Positions 11,804 through 23,436 of a stretch of 64,000 nucleotides of DNA are shown one piece after another. The notes under the pieces were generated by a model. The model was not told where the DNA came from, did no database searches, and saw only the letters and a program-made list of their open reading frames with translations. Every line of letters begins with the position of its first letter. The first letter of the stretch is position 1. Position numbers and translations under genes: made by a program. Source of the DNA: Paragorgia papillata (Eukaryota; Cnidaria; Anthozoa; Scleralcyonacea; Coralliidae); the NCBI GenBank assembly GCA_035771165.1, contig JAWNZC010000235.1:1-64000 (forward strand), given 5' to 3'.

Positions 11804-12354
11804 TTATTATATAAGTACTGAGATTTCATTCACGATGACAAAGTTTTTAATGTTATTAACGTAGAATATTTAATGGCATTTATTCATTTCCGGTTTGCAT
11901 AATTAAAGTACTATCGACATCGAGGTCGTTTATAGTCGTTAATATTTGTATAAAGCGTTTATATTTGGGGTTTTATTAATGTTATTATATTTATTGGGTT
12001 TTTTTTAGTTTTTTTTATTGTTTTTTTAGTTGTTTTTTTTTGTTGTTTTTTTATTACTTTTTTTTTATTGTTTTTTTTTGTTTTTTGTTTTTTTAGTTTT
12101 TTTTTTATTGTTTTTTTTTTGGGGTTTTTTTTTTTTAGTTTTTTTGGGTTTTATGTGGTGGAAAAGGAACGTATTTTCCCGTACGATCATTTTTCACTAG
12201 TAAAAAAACATCGTTCGTCCAATCAGACGGCACGAACGATATTGTTTCACTAGTGAAATTTCATCGTTCACGTCGCTGATTGGCTGTGGCTAAATTCCAT
12301 ACGATTATTACGCAATGACATTTTAATGAATAAATCTCAGTACTTATATAATAA
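11804..12354. mobile_element. MITE with TTATTATATAAGTACTGAG ends
   Basis: 551 bp with inverted ends TTATTATATAAGTACTGAG plus ATTTMATTCA. The middle (about 11995-12150) is nearly pure T broken by single A and G, giving a strongly strand-biased tract. No coding. Confidence 0.65.
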
Positions 12355-12824
12355 TCTGGTGTATAGTCTTCGCGCTATCAACTCTCGAAGTTTGCCATGG
12401 ATAGTTCGTTTTTGGAGAAATTTGGGCTCTTGGTAACAATGCCTTACGACGTACCCAAATGAACCATTGGTGCTAAAATCCATTGTCCGTATGCAAAAGT
12501 CCAAGTTTTCTCTAAAAACGAACAAGCCATTGCAAAATTTGATAGTTAATAGCACAAACACTACGCATCACATTCTCTTCAAATTTTCTGTGAATGCTCC
12601 CACCTTGCTCATCTGGTCATTAAAACAACTAAAATGCCAACGAGCTTTAAACTTCATAGACATCTTAAGTACAGTCAACATCTCTATGTGTACCGTATTG
12701 GTGCTTAATTGTGTCTCTTGTGGTAATCGTGAATTTTTTCTATCAGATCGGGTGGCTAAAATTAGCAAAAATATAAATGCGTGAATTCACCAATATAAAG
12801 TTGACAGTAGATGTCATTTTTGAA
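12355..12824. other. Non-coding interval
   Basis: Open frames on both strands lack any recognisable domain. Borders the pentamer satellite. Confidence 0.4.
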
Positions 12825-13375
12825 ACGTGTCACTTCACCGCACCGCACGTCACTTCACTTCACTAAACGTCACTTCATGTCACTTCACTATACTACACGT
12901 AACGTCACTGCACCACTTTACTACACGTGACGTCACCTCACTTCACTTCACTACACGTACACTATACTTCACTTCACTTCACTTCACTACACGTCACTTC
13001 ACTTCACTACAAATGACGTCACTTCACTTCACTTCATTCCGCACTACTTTACTTCACTTCATTTCACTTCACGTGACATCACTTCACTACACGTGACGCA
13101 TTTCACTCCGCACTACTTCACTTCACTTCGCTTCACTTCACTTCACTTCACTTCACTTCACTTCACTTCACTTCACTTCACTTCACTTCACTTCACTTCA
13201 CTTCACACCACTTCACTCCACTTCACTACACGCGAGGTCACTTCACTCCACTTCACTGCACTCCACTCTACTCCACTCCACGCGACGTCACTTCACTTCA
13301 CTCCACTACACGCGACGTCACTTCATGATCACTTCACTTCATTTCACTTGACTTCACTTCACTTCACCTCCTTTA
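12825..13375. repeat. CACTT pentanucleotide satellite
   Basis: 550 bp of 5-bp repeats of CACTT, pure at 13110-13205 and elsewhere interspersed with CACTACACGTSAC variants. Open frames through it only reflect stop-free pentamers. Confidence 0.92.
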
Positions 13376-13639
13376 AAAAACCACTCACTTGATCAGGGCA
13401 GAACTTGAAATCGTCTAGATAATTTGAGCTATGTTCTCTAGAATGATAGTCTCCAAACTCAGCTAGATAGGCAAATAAAACATTGTTTATGAAAAATATA
13501 TTGAAGCTTTGCACATCTGAAAAAGTCAGTAAGACTAACCTTGTACAATAAAAGAACCAAGTAAGGCATAAATAGGCATTGAGCATTCCAATCTTTATAA
13601 AGAGAACACAGTAAAATGTAAAGAAGAGTACACGTAGAG

Positions 13640-14521
13640 TAGTCTCCTTCGCAGACGTTCTTATGGCTCGCTCACACTCCCCAACCAACGTCTGCTGAAA
13701 TGAGCCACACATTCCATTCCCTTAAACCGACCAATCAAAGCGAGGCTTCCAGATTCTGGAAACCTGGCCTCCGACCTTGAGGCTTGAGCTGACCGTTATA
13801 TAACCAATATTTCTTAAGACTTTTGCTTATAGTTTAGTAAAAAATTTGCGTCAATAGAATCAATAAGATGTTGTAACTGTAAATCGCGATATGAATACAT
13901 GTACATGAAGTAAAGTTAACAGCGTCACTGCATTTTGGTATATATGAAGCTCAGTAACATCATCCAGGTTGCTACCCAGACATGGCCAGACATCCCAGTA
14001 AAAAATTATTATCCGCTAAATATATTTCGCCGACACTTGTTAGCTTTTTTAAAGCTTTTCGCACAGATTTATTTACACGACCAGCAAGAACATATTCATA
14101 ATACCATTCTTCGTAAATTTTGTAACGCTCTGAACTATAGTAAGCGAAATATTAGCTTTCAAGTAAACTAATTCGGGCAGTCGCTTCAGACACTAAACAC
14201 CTTTTAGCTTTGAACTTTTGTTTACAATCTTAAATTTCTCTTACGCTCTACACTGACTTTCACGCTTATTTGTTTGCATAGGCAGCAAGAACATAGTCAA
14301 GACAATATTCTTCGTAAATTTCGTGAAGTTCTAGGCTAAACTTTTCAAAATATTAGCTTTCGACTAAACAAATTACACATAACAATAATAGCCCAGGACG
14401 GCTTTATTTAGCACGACAATGGTGTAATTTCATTGGTCCATGTACACAAAGGGAATGGAATGTGAGCAGACGTTAGTTGGGGAGTGTGAGCGAGCCATAA
14501 GAACGTCTGCGAAGGAGACTA
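13640..14521. mobile_element. TIR element TAGTCTCCTTCGCAGACG
   Basis: 882 bp. The left arm (13640-13700, TAGTCTCCTTCGCAGACG then GGCTCGCTCACACTCCCCAA) is repeated inverted at 14465-14521. The right end abuts a pentamer satellite. No transposase seen. Confidence 0.72.
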
Positions 14522-14757
14522 ATGTAGAGTAGAGTAGGATGGACCTAGTAGGGTAGACTAGAGTGGGTAGAGTACTAGTAGAGTACGAGTAGAGTACGAG
14601 TAGAGTACGAGTAGAGTACGAGTAGAGTACGAGTAGAGTACGAGTAGAGTACGAGTGGAGTGGAGTGGAGTAGAGTGGAGTGGAGTGGAGTGGAGTGGTG
14701 TGGAGTGGTGCGGAGTAGAGTGGAGTGGAGTGGAGTGGAGGTTGGGCTTGGGGTAAC
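14522..14757. repeat. GAGTA(C) and GGAGT satellite
   Basis: Begins as 10-bp GTAGAGTACG units, then turns into GGAGT pentamers with a GGTGTGGAGTGGTGCGGAGT variant block. That variant block recurs at about 15260-15290. Confidence 0.88.
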
Positions 14758-14881
14758 ACCGCTGCCAAACGTTTGCGCATGCGTGAATTCGCTGAGTAAA
14801 CATTGCAAGAAAAGTGGGAACTACCCGTGGCGACAACAACCAGACAACGAAGACTAAATAAGACTCGACTATTAATTTGTG

Positions 14882-15315
14882 TTTTAAAAAAAGGGTAAAG
14901 AAAATTACGAAGGGGTAAATTCAGAATATGTTACAATATTGACAAGGAAGCATGCATGCACAAATGACCTACCTTATCTTTTTGGTAGTATGCTTATAAT
15001 TTTAACTTTTGTGACTCTCGGACCAGTCCAAATATTTCAGTGTTTTCCCGCCCTTTTTCTGAAGACGAGCTCGGACGTCGCGCATGCGCAAAACGTTTGG
15101 CATCGGTGTTGGTTGGGGTTGGGGTGGGGTGGGGTTGGGTTGGGGTGGAGTGGAGTGGGAGTAGGGAGTGGAGTGAGTGGGGCGGAGTGGAGTGGAGTGG
15201 AGTGGAGTGGAGTGGAGTGGAGTGGAGTGGAGTGGAGTAGAGTGGAGTGGAGTGGAGTGGAGTGGTGTGGAGTGGTGCGGAGTAGAGTGGAGTGGAGTGG
15301 AGTGGAGGTTTTGTG
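14882..15315. repeat. 434-bp tandem duplication, copy 1
   Basis: A unique-sequence part (about 14882-15105) plus a G-rich part (GGTTGGGGTTGGGGTGGGG) and a GGAGT array. It is repeated with an offset of 434 bp in the next entry, with nearly no differences in the unique part, so the duplication is recent. Confidence 0.85.
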
Positions 15316-15775
15316 TTTTAAAAAAAGGGTAAAGAAAATTACGAAGGGGTAAATTCAGAATATGTTACAATATTGACAAGGAAGCATGCATGCACAAATG
15401 ACCTACCTTATCTTTTTGGTAGTATGCTTATAATTTTAACTTTTGTGACTCTCGGACCAGTCCAAATATTTCAGTGTTTTCCCGCCCTTTTTCTGAAGAC
15501 GAGCTCGGACGTCGCGCATGCGCAAAACGTTTGGCATCGGTGTTGGTTGGGGTTGGGGTGGGGTGGGGTTGGGTTGGGGTGGAGTGGAGTGGAGTGGAGT
15601 GGGGTGGAGTGGAGTGGGGTGGAGTGGAGTGGAGTGGAGTGGGGTGGAGTGGAGTATAGTGGAGTGGAGTGGAATGGAGTGGAGTGGGGCGGAGTGGAGT
15701 GGAGTGGAGTGGAGTGGAGTGGAGTGGAGTGGAGTGGAGTGGAGTGGAGTGGAGTGGAGTGGAGTAGAGTAGAGT
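15316..15775. repeat. 434-bp tandem duplication, copy 2 and GGAGT array
   Basis: Second copy of the unit above, then a longer GGAGT pentamer array to about 15775 with scattered GGGGT, GGGGC and GTATA variants. The G-rich junction (15542-15590) has closely spaced runs of three to four G, a classic G-quadruplex-capable pattern. Confidence 0.85.
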
Positions 15776-16097
15776 AGAGTAGAGTAGAGTACTAGTAGAG
15801 TAGACTACTAGTATAGTAGACTACTAGTATAGTATAGTATAGTATAGTATGGTATGGTATGGTATGGTATGGTATGGTATGGTATGGTATGGTATGGTAT
15901 GGTATGGTCTGGTCCGGTCCGGTCCGGTCCGGTCTGGTCTGGTCTGGTCTGGTCTTGTCTGGTCTGGTCTGGTCTGGTCTGGTCTGGTCTGGTCTGGTCT
16001 GGTCTGGCCTGGTCTGGTATGGTATGGTATGGTATGGTATGGTATGGTATGGTATGGTATAGTATGGTATGGTATGGTATAGTATAGTATAGTATAG
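15776..16097. repeat. Graded pentamer satellite GAGTA, GTATA, GGTAT, GGTCT
   Basis: Blocks in order: GAGTA, ACTAG-containing 18-bp units, GTATA, about 13 GGTAT, about 22 GGTCT/GGTCC, about 13 GGTAT, then GTATA. The order is roughly mirror-symmetric around the GGTCT block, and each step is a one-base change of a 5-bp unit. Not coding despite long open frames on both strands. Confidence 0.9.
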
Positions 16098-16739
16098 AAC
16101 ATTCTCGTCCCCAGAGCTTCTCCAGTGCTGGCGCGCGGAAAAGGCGCTGGGGAATCCAAACCGGAACACCAAGTTTCTTTGGTGTTCTTTCTAAAGCGGA
16201 TACGTTTACGTTATTTGTTTCTGTTACTGAGCTGTAAAACATTTAATGTTATATGTAATCATATACATTGGATCTTATTAAAAAATCTTGTTCAAAAAAA
16301 AATAATAATAGTTAATACTGATGTTTGCAACCTGGCTTCAATCACACCACCTTTCACATGTATATTTCAAAGTGATATAAACAGATGGTAAAGAATTACC
16401 GTATTTTGTTCTTACCTGCCATTCAAAAGTGATTCTCTTAGTTGAAGTACAAATTGGTATCTAAAAAATTGACATATGAATGCTCAAATGTTACTCAAAC
16501 CTTAATAGTATTAGTTTCATATAACTGTTACGTCAAATTACTTTTAATCTCAACTCCATTTCACCATATTTAACTTATCTTCTTGCAAAATAGGTCAAGC
16601 ATGTTGTAGTCTTTCCTATCATTGAGCACTTACCCAGTCAATCAGTGCATCTGTCGGTCAGTCCATCTATTAGCCTGCGAGCCGGCTCTCCTTTGGGGGA
16701 TTGGGGAGAGGAGGAGAAGGAGAGTCTGCACGCGTAAAA
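16098..16739. other. Non-coding interval
   Basis: Starts with a CTCGTCCCCAGAGCTTCTCC motif (16104-16125) akin to the end of the next element, so a decayed end or solo terminus of that family may lie here. Otherwise nothing recognised. Confidence 0.4.
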
Positions 16740-18054
16740 TCTCGTACCCAGAGCCTTCGCCGGCGCGCAAACGAAGGCTCTGGGATAATCCGTTTCAAAT
16801 CGACATTTCATTGGTTGAATAATTGACAGTGGCTAGTGGACGGAAGTTAAATTTTTATATCAAGGGACATTTGAAAATATGTATTCCTTGTTCTTTCGAA
16901 AGCCTTGAAGGGTTTCAAATTTTATCTGGCGACTGAAACTTGTCAAGAACCAAACCTCTGGAACCAAGTATTCGGTGAGTACAGAAGTGGCGTGTTGCCC
17001 GCGGTGCGGTATCTTGTCAGTAATTTCAGAACTACATATCGTTGAAGTATATGGTGTACGTATGTTGTTACGTGTTGAATGAGCTTACATTTGATGTATC
17101 GTTCAAAATTCTGCGTTTTATTAAACTTGTTAAAATGTCCAAAATGTGCGAACCACTGTTTGAAATAATATTACAAATAAACAGGAAATAGATTTATTTT
17201 GAAATATTTAACGCACAACATTGAGATATATATATATATATCATACAGAAGCTCTTGAAAAATTATATTCGGGGTGGAAATTTCAAGCTTCTGGTTAAAC
17301 GGGAAATATTTTAAAAATGGAAAAACGTCTGTCGTTTTGGTTCATTGCGTCGATTTCCGGCTGTATATTTGTAATGAAATATTATTTGGAACAGTGGTTC
17401 GCAAATTTTGGACAGTATAACAAGTTTCATAAAACGCAGAATCTTGAACTGTACATCAAATGAAAGCTCATTCAACATATAACAACATACGTACACACTA
17501 TATTTCAACGATGCGTATAGTTCTGAAATTACTAGTCATCTTGTTCCACAAAAGTCGTGCCACTTCGGCTACGACAAGTTTGCTACTCACCGCTTTCTCT
17601 CTTGGAACCATTCAAAAGCCGTCGATAACTTACTGTTTAAAATGCTGTTTAGTTCTTGACAAGTTTATCCGCTGGTAAATAAGCGATTTGCCATAACCAG
17701 TGGGAAGAACACACAGGGTGTCTTTTCGCTCGACAACAATCGTCTTCAGGGCTTCGAACTGCTTTTCTTTGATGCGTAATCCATATCTCTAATTGTTTCT
17801 CGCAGTGCATACTTCAATGCAGCATTAAATAAATCAACGTTTTTCGAGGCCATAACAAATAAATCTAAAAGATACCGACAACATCGAATACTCTTGAAAA
17901 CCGCAGTAAATGTAAATATTGCATTGAAGAAGCGCTTCGTAATCTCACGCATGCTCAATTGCGACGGAAGCTAAATTTTGGCAAGAGACGATGGATTATC
18001 CCAGGGCTTTCGGTCGACGGGCACGGCCCGCGTGAGAAGACTCTGGGAACGAGA
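16740..18054. mobile_element. TIR element carrying a RecQ-like fragment
   Basis: 1,315 bp. Ends are TCTCGTACCCAGAGCCTTC (left) and an imperfect inverse CTCTGGGAACGAGA (right). Inside, 16930-17240 and 17340-17690 are long inverted arms, so most of it folds back on itself. The right part keeps the start of a helicase gene (next entry), suggesting a non-autonomous derivative of an element that encodes its own helicase. Confidence 0.62.
17680..17853 (-). pseudogene. RecQ-like helicase N-terminal fragment
   Basis: From an ATG at 17853 (MASKNVDLFNAALKYAL) and, after one frameshift near 17770, KEKQFEALKTIVVERKD followed by LPTGYGKSLIYQ. The Q motif-like KxKQ.EAL and the Walker A TGYGKS are the order found at the start of RecQ-type helicases. 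After about 17680 the similarity stops and foldback sequence begins, so only motifs 0 and I remain. Multicopy RecQ-like genes are common in coral assemblies as I recall. It cannot be functional as it stands. Confidence 0.6.
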
Positions 18055-19080
18055 TTGGCACGCGTAGTATTGTTTTTTTAGTAGTAGCGTTCCAAATTGG
18101 GACGCAGCTTACTGATTGGACGAGATGCTGATTGTTGACGTACAACCATATATTAATAGACTGCTGGTAATTTGTGCATTTGTGTCTGAAAGATATTTCC
18201 ATCAGGTAAATATTTTTAATATCTTTGACCATTTATCAAGGATTGTACGAACCGTAATCATATTATTAGGATAGACCCAGATCGATAGATCCGAATCGTT
18301 TTGAAACGAAATACTGACGTTTCTAGGGGAGTCCTTCATCAAAGTAAATACTCTGGTGAAGAGCTTTGCTCAAAATGTCAGCATTTCAAATTCGTTCCAA
18401 AAATTTCACCACCTTTTCGCTTTGCCACGGTTGTTAAACACTTTATCTGAAAGCAAATCGTCCTCTCATGGAGAAGTCAATTAATTGAAAATTTGGTATC
18501 AAAGGACCACTTCCTACGATTGAGAAAATATTATTTCTATAAAACAAACGATAAGGTTCGAGAAACACCATTCGCCTGCAATACACACAGCTTTTTGTAC
18601 CGGCCAGGACTGATGGTATTTACGGATTTACCAAATTCAACAGTTGTGAATAGCAAACCGATAGCATTATTAAATCTTGCATGCCCATCAAATGATTTGT
18701 TGTTATAAAGCTCGCGGGATACCACAGAATATTTTTTATATTCCAACTTAATTATTATTGATATGACTGAAGTTCCTATGGCCAGGTAAAGTTAAAGTCT
18801 GAAAGACTCCGGCTCCTTTTCAGTTCTCCCACTCGATATGTGAAAATAGAGATAGGAAAAAGTCAGACAGGACGTAGCGTATTCGTCTGGCAAGGAAGTA
18901 AAACCGTTTTATTTGTTTACATTGCGCGTCTGGTTTTTGTGATTGGTAGCTTTTGATCATGACAACCCGTTAGAAGGGGCGGCATTCAAATTTGATAGCT
19001 ATGCGTGCAGGCTCTATTTCACCTCCCGCTCCTACCCAAGAGCCGGCTCGCAGGCTATCCATCTATCGGTTCAATGGTCC
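18055..19080. other. Non-coding interval
   Basis: 18493-18746 is open on both strands (about 70 codons each) without a recognisable motif. Nothing else supported. Confidence 0.4.
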
Positions 19081-19495
19081 GTCAGTCACTGTCGGTCACA
19101 ATCAGTCACTATCAGTCAGTCAGTCAGTCAGTCAGTCAGTCAGTCAGTCAGTCAATCCATCCGTTGGTCGATCCACCCAGTCCATCCATCCATCAGACGG
19201 TCAGTCGCTCACAGTTAGTCAGTCACAGTCGGTCGGTCAGTCGCTCACATTTGGTCAGCCACAGCTGGTCACGGTGGTCGATCACGATCGGTCTGTCATG
19301 GTCTGTCATGGTCAGTCTGTCATGGTTGGTCGGTCATGGTTTATAGTCGATCACGGTCTGTCAGTCACGGTCGGTCGGTCACAATCGATCGGTCACGGTC
19401 AGTCAGGCAGCGAGGCAGCCGGTCAGTCGGTCGGTCGGTCGGTCGGTCGGTCGGTCGGTCGGTCAGTCAGTCAGTCAGTCAGCGAGGCAGTTATA
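19080..19495. repeat. CAGT/GGTC tetranucleotide repeat
   Basis: Pure CAGT run at about 19110-19155, then imperfect CAGT/GGTC/CGGT mixtures, a pure GGTC run at about 19425-19465 and a final CAGT run. Translates as Ser/Val/Gln repeats but is simple-sequence DNA. Confidence 0.9.
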
Positions 19496-19734
19496 TTGCT
19501 AGGACTGCAAAGTATTTAACTTTTTTAAAAGGCAAAAAATCTTTTTCTCTCACCTGGTCAAATCATGTTTTATATTTGTTGGGTTTACTGGGAAGAATTT
19601 CACAGCAAAATGAAGATAATGAGTGATATTCTCATTGGCTTCTAAAATATAGTGTATACAAAATATTACTTATACTGTACATATAAAGATAACTCTACAA
19701 AATATAATTACAATATTGTAATAACAACTTATAT

Positions 19735-19912
19735 CAACAACAGCAATAGCTACCGTACTATAACAGCAGCAGCAAACAGCAGCAACAACAACAACAAAAA
19801 CAGCAGTAACAGCAACAACAGCAACAATAGGAGCAGTAAGAAAAACAGCAAAACAAAAAACAACAGCAACAACAACATTAGCAACAACAACAACAACAAC
19901 AACATTAGCAGC

Positions 19913-19973
<61 letters not shown>

Positions 19974-20025
19974 AACAACAGCAACAACAAAAGCAGCAGT
20001 AACAGCAACAACAGCAACAATACAC
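19735..20025. repeat. CAA/CAG trinucleotide repeat
   Basis: About 290 bp of mixed CAA and CAG triplets with phase slips (TAG, AAC). Both strands look open for that reason alone. Its right edge coincides with the start of the next MITE-like piece. Confidence 0.9.
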
Positions 20026-20290
20026 TGTTATTTTCAAGGAGCTGTTTTAATCCCAATGGGAGGGTCAGAGTAACTCCCTTCGCTCGAGTTATTTTAAAGG
20101 AGTTATTTTAACACCATTTGTTGGGTTATTGTAACGCCGGCGAAAGGGTAGAATTGCAGGCAATTATCTTTAATCCCCTGAAGGGGGGTCAGAGTTACTC
20201 CCCCCGGGAGAGTTATTTTACATTTGTATTTTTAACTCCATTTATTGGGTTCAAACAACACAAGGAGTATTTGAAGGAGTTTTATTCACT
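20026..20290. mobile_element. MITE fragment, ACACTGTTATTTTCAAGGAG family
   Basis: Starts ACACTGTTATTTTCAAGGAG and is built of repeated GGAGTTATTTTAA / GGGTCAGAGTAACTC motifs. The same terminal sequence occurs inverted at 27838-27853. The far end is not clear. Confidence 0.5.
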
Positions 20291-21102
20291 CTCACACATG
20301 TAGTTAAAGCTTGTTGCGTTAACGTGTTGTTGCTGCAAGCTGGTGACGTAACCAGACCTTATATGGTAAACCGCGCCATTTATTCAAAGTGATGACGAAA
20401 CATCACGCCACCTTTTTCAGTCCGAAGTCCAGAGCTGCGGGGCGAAGGTTTTTATATTTTTTTGTCTGAAAAAGAGTTTTTTGAAGAAAATAACAGTAAA
20501 CCACAACATTTATAACGTCTGAATTGTATCCTTGGAAGAGACAACGTTCACCACAACTGTAAATACCACTACAATGCAGAGCTGAGGACTTTTAATAAAG
20601 AAATGTTACGAAGATTATCAAGCTTTGGACACAGTAAGTAAAATTTTATAACGGGTTGCTATAAAAAGTTAGTGTTTTTCAGCATGAACGCCACGACGTT
20701 GATTAAAAAAACCTATCAATATCATATGAATAATATAATATTGTTTCTATTTTTTACGTTCAACTTTTGAGAACCCAATGTAAAAGAAAAAGCATCTCAA
20801 ACTGCCCAGTCAAATGTGGAAATACAATGGTTCGGGTTTTCGTTTTTGCTGTTATCTCACATGAAGTTTGTACTGTTTGAACTGAAACAGTTCGACAAAA
20901 AAGAAACTACAACGCTGTAATATCATTGTATATAAGGTAAGAAGTCATATAACGATTAAAGTAAATTGTTCACTAAACACATATTTGTCCTAAACATCTA
21001 GTCAAAATCGAATTTTACGGATTTTTTAAACTTTTAAATCCTTGCATGTAACTTACATCCGCCGCCATAACCCATGAGCTGTCGTCCTAAATTTTCCCAA
21101 TC
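20291..21102. other. Non-coding interval
   Basis: Short stem TTTTTCAGTCCGAAG..TCTGAAAAAG at about 20418-20475. No gene recognised. Confidence 0.4.
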
Positions 21103-22403
21103 CAATGGACAATTTGCATTATCGCAATGCATGCTGGTAGTTGAGGTACGGATTCACTTTCAGGGGAAATGGCCGGCGTCATGCGAGCATTTCGCCTGAA
21201 AGATTAATTCACTGTTTTAGCGGTATTTTCTTTCCCGAATGAGAGATTTTTACTTCTCGTTAGGACAGGTAGGTTATGAACTATGTTTTGTGTAAATGGG
21301 AGCAAAACTGCTTTTGATACTGGCGAGAAAATTACTTCAGAGTTGTCGATGGAGTGAAGAACGTTCGAACAAAACCATGCTTGAAGAAAGAACTTTTTGC
21401 ACATTTCGAGGTGCGTAAAGAAATCGGTTGTTGTACAGTAAGCCGTTTGCCTTCACATTCATGCATATGTAGTAGATCTATGCAGATCGTATAGTTGATG
21501 CCCTTGTAAATGCCTCTTCTCTGCATTTTCGCTGGTTGAAATTGACAAGGCTTTGAAACAGCTCACGATCACTTGTTGTTTGAATAGAATCACCACGTGA
21601 GGCTTGGTTTTGATTTGTTTTGCATGGAAAAAAACTTGTTTCACTAGCCACTGTTCAGGTATTTTGCAAAAACTCCGAGTGCAAAGTAATTTCGGTTTCA
21701 CCTAGGCTAAAATAATTGTTCTATTAACGTTAATTCTATTCGACTGTTGTCACAGAGCCCTAGTTATCGTTTTTAACCTATAGCTATAAATTGATTTAAT
21801 AATATAAACTGTAGTACTATTACAGAGTAGTTTTAACATGTAAAGAATGCACTGTAGGCATATATTTAAACTGTTAGGTAGCTAGCTGAATGCTGTAAAT
21901 ATCCAATTAAACTGTAACTCTGAGCAATTTAATTAGTTATCTAAAAATAACTTTTTGCAATCAATAACGACCCTTGTGTTGGGATAGTTCTGCTTAAAAT
22001 GTGGAGGCATGTTTTTTAGAAAGTTAACTTGAATGTTGACTCGTCGCTTGATTATAATTTCTCTTTGTAACAGTTTTTCTGGCTTTTTTCCACAAATTCA
22101 TTGTTTTCACAGTTGTCAAATAGAATAACAGATAATAAAATAACAAATTCATGTTGTAATACCTATACCTTTTGTCTGAATATATTTTCTCCAGTGTCAA
22201 GCAAAATACAATAAATTTAATATTAGTAAAAAGATTTTGTTTTTAAACTTGTCTTTTCAATCCACAAGCAGTCTGGTTGCAAGATCTGGATAGGAGGATA
22301 CAAACTGCTTGCCACTGAGCCAATCAGAGCACACAAATATTGAGTTGGATACTGGACCAGAGAAAAATAAAATCTAATATGGTTGTGATGAAATTTTGGC
22401 TCT

Positions 22404-22661
22404 ATGAGTCTAAGGGAGAAAGTAGAACAGCAAACATTTTCAGACCAATGTTTCAAAAACAGTAATAAAAAATGGGAATTGCACACTGGGTTTCCAAATT
22501 ATGAAACATTTCTTATGACTTTCTCAGTCCCACTTGTGAAAGACTGTAAAGATACAGTGGATCCAATAACATCCAAGTCAAAAGAAAAAGGAAAAGTGGA
22601 GGACACTGTCACTGACACAGGCACTATCTCCCAAAGAAGAATTATTTTTATGCCTTTCTAG
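22404..22661 (+). pseudogene. Possible HTH part of a DDE transposase
   Basis: 86-codon open frame in the centre of the long-inverted-repeat element. Contains CFKNSNKKWELHTGFPNYET, reminiscent of the helix-turn-helix segment that precedes the DDE domain in HARBI1/IS5-type transposases of cnidarians. The catalytic part is absent. A weak, by-eye match; its place inside a TIR element supports it. Confidence 0.3.
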
Positions 22662-23001
22662 GCTTACAGTAGATGTGGTCTGCTGGAAAAAGATCTGGTT
22701 ATATGATACAACATATCTGCAGTGTCACAAGTTTTGAGGGTTTAGATAACATGGCTGGACTTCCTTCGAAACAGGTTTTGGCCCACACAAGAGTCCAAGG
22801 CACTGGCAGGACTGGCATATTGGTGTGTGTGTGTGGGGGGGGGGGGGGGGGTGATTGGGGGCCAGGGGGGTCTGAGGGCATGCTGTATATCGTAGACATT
22901 CTTTTTCAACAACATTCTTAATAGACATTTATAGGAAAATTCAATTAGCCATCATCATGCAAGTGACTTAAGTTTTGCAAAATGCAACATGGTGATGTTA
23001 T

Positions 23002-23436
23002 CAGTAGCATAGCCAAGGGGGTGTGGGGGGTGTGGTCGCCCCCCAATGGTTTCCAAGACCGTTCTCGTGAAAAGTTTAAATCCATTGAGAAACTCGCAGG
23101 GGGGACAGTACATTGTTTTAAGGCCAAGTGAGTAGACTAGTAATGTGTTAATACTAAGGTCTATACAAAATGCCTCCAACTTGTTTTTACATTACGACTG
23201 GTTTATTAATACATGTAAATCTAAAGATATTCTGACGTGTATCATTCTATGTTCTGGTTTGATTTCAACAAAATTATGTAATTTATGGCTTTTGGATTAC
23301 TCTTAAATTCTTGCCTCAAAATCCAGGAAATAGCGTTTCAGAGACCGTAGAAATCCAAAATTTTCCAGGCCCGCCGAGCCCCCTAGGAATTCAAGGTTCT
23401 TACCCCCCCAAACTCAAGACCCTGGCTACACCACTG
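23002..23436. mobile_element. hAT MITE with perfect 8-bp duplication
   Basis: 435 bp. Ends CAGTAGCATAGCCAAGG and CCTGGCTACACCACTG (inverted, hAT-type). Flanked by GATGTTAT at 22994-23001 and 23437-23444, a perfect 8-bp target duplication. Non-coding. Confidence 0.88.

Noticed and set aside
12827..13392. His/Ser/Leu/Thr-rich frames
   Set aside because: Translation of the CACTT satellite.
15792..16242. Open frames of 110-144 codons on both strands
   Set aside because: Pentamer satellite translated; the peptide period follows the repeat.
18943..19519. Ser/Val/Gln repeat protein of 175 codons
   Set aside because: CAGT/GGTC tetranucleotide repeat.
19652..20056. Asn/Ser-rich and Leu/Val-rich frames on opposite strands
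   Set aside because: CAA/CAG microsatellite; not a gene.
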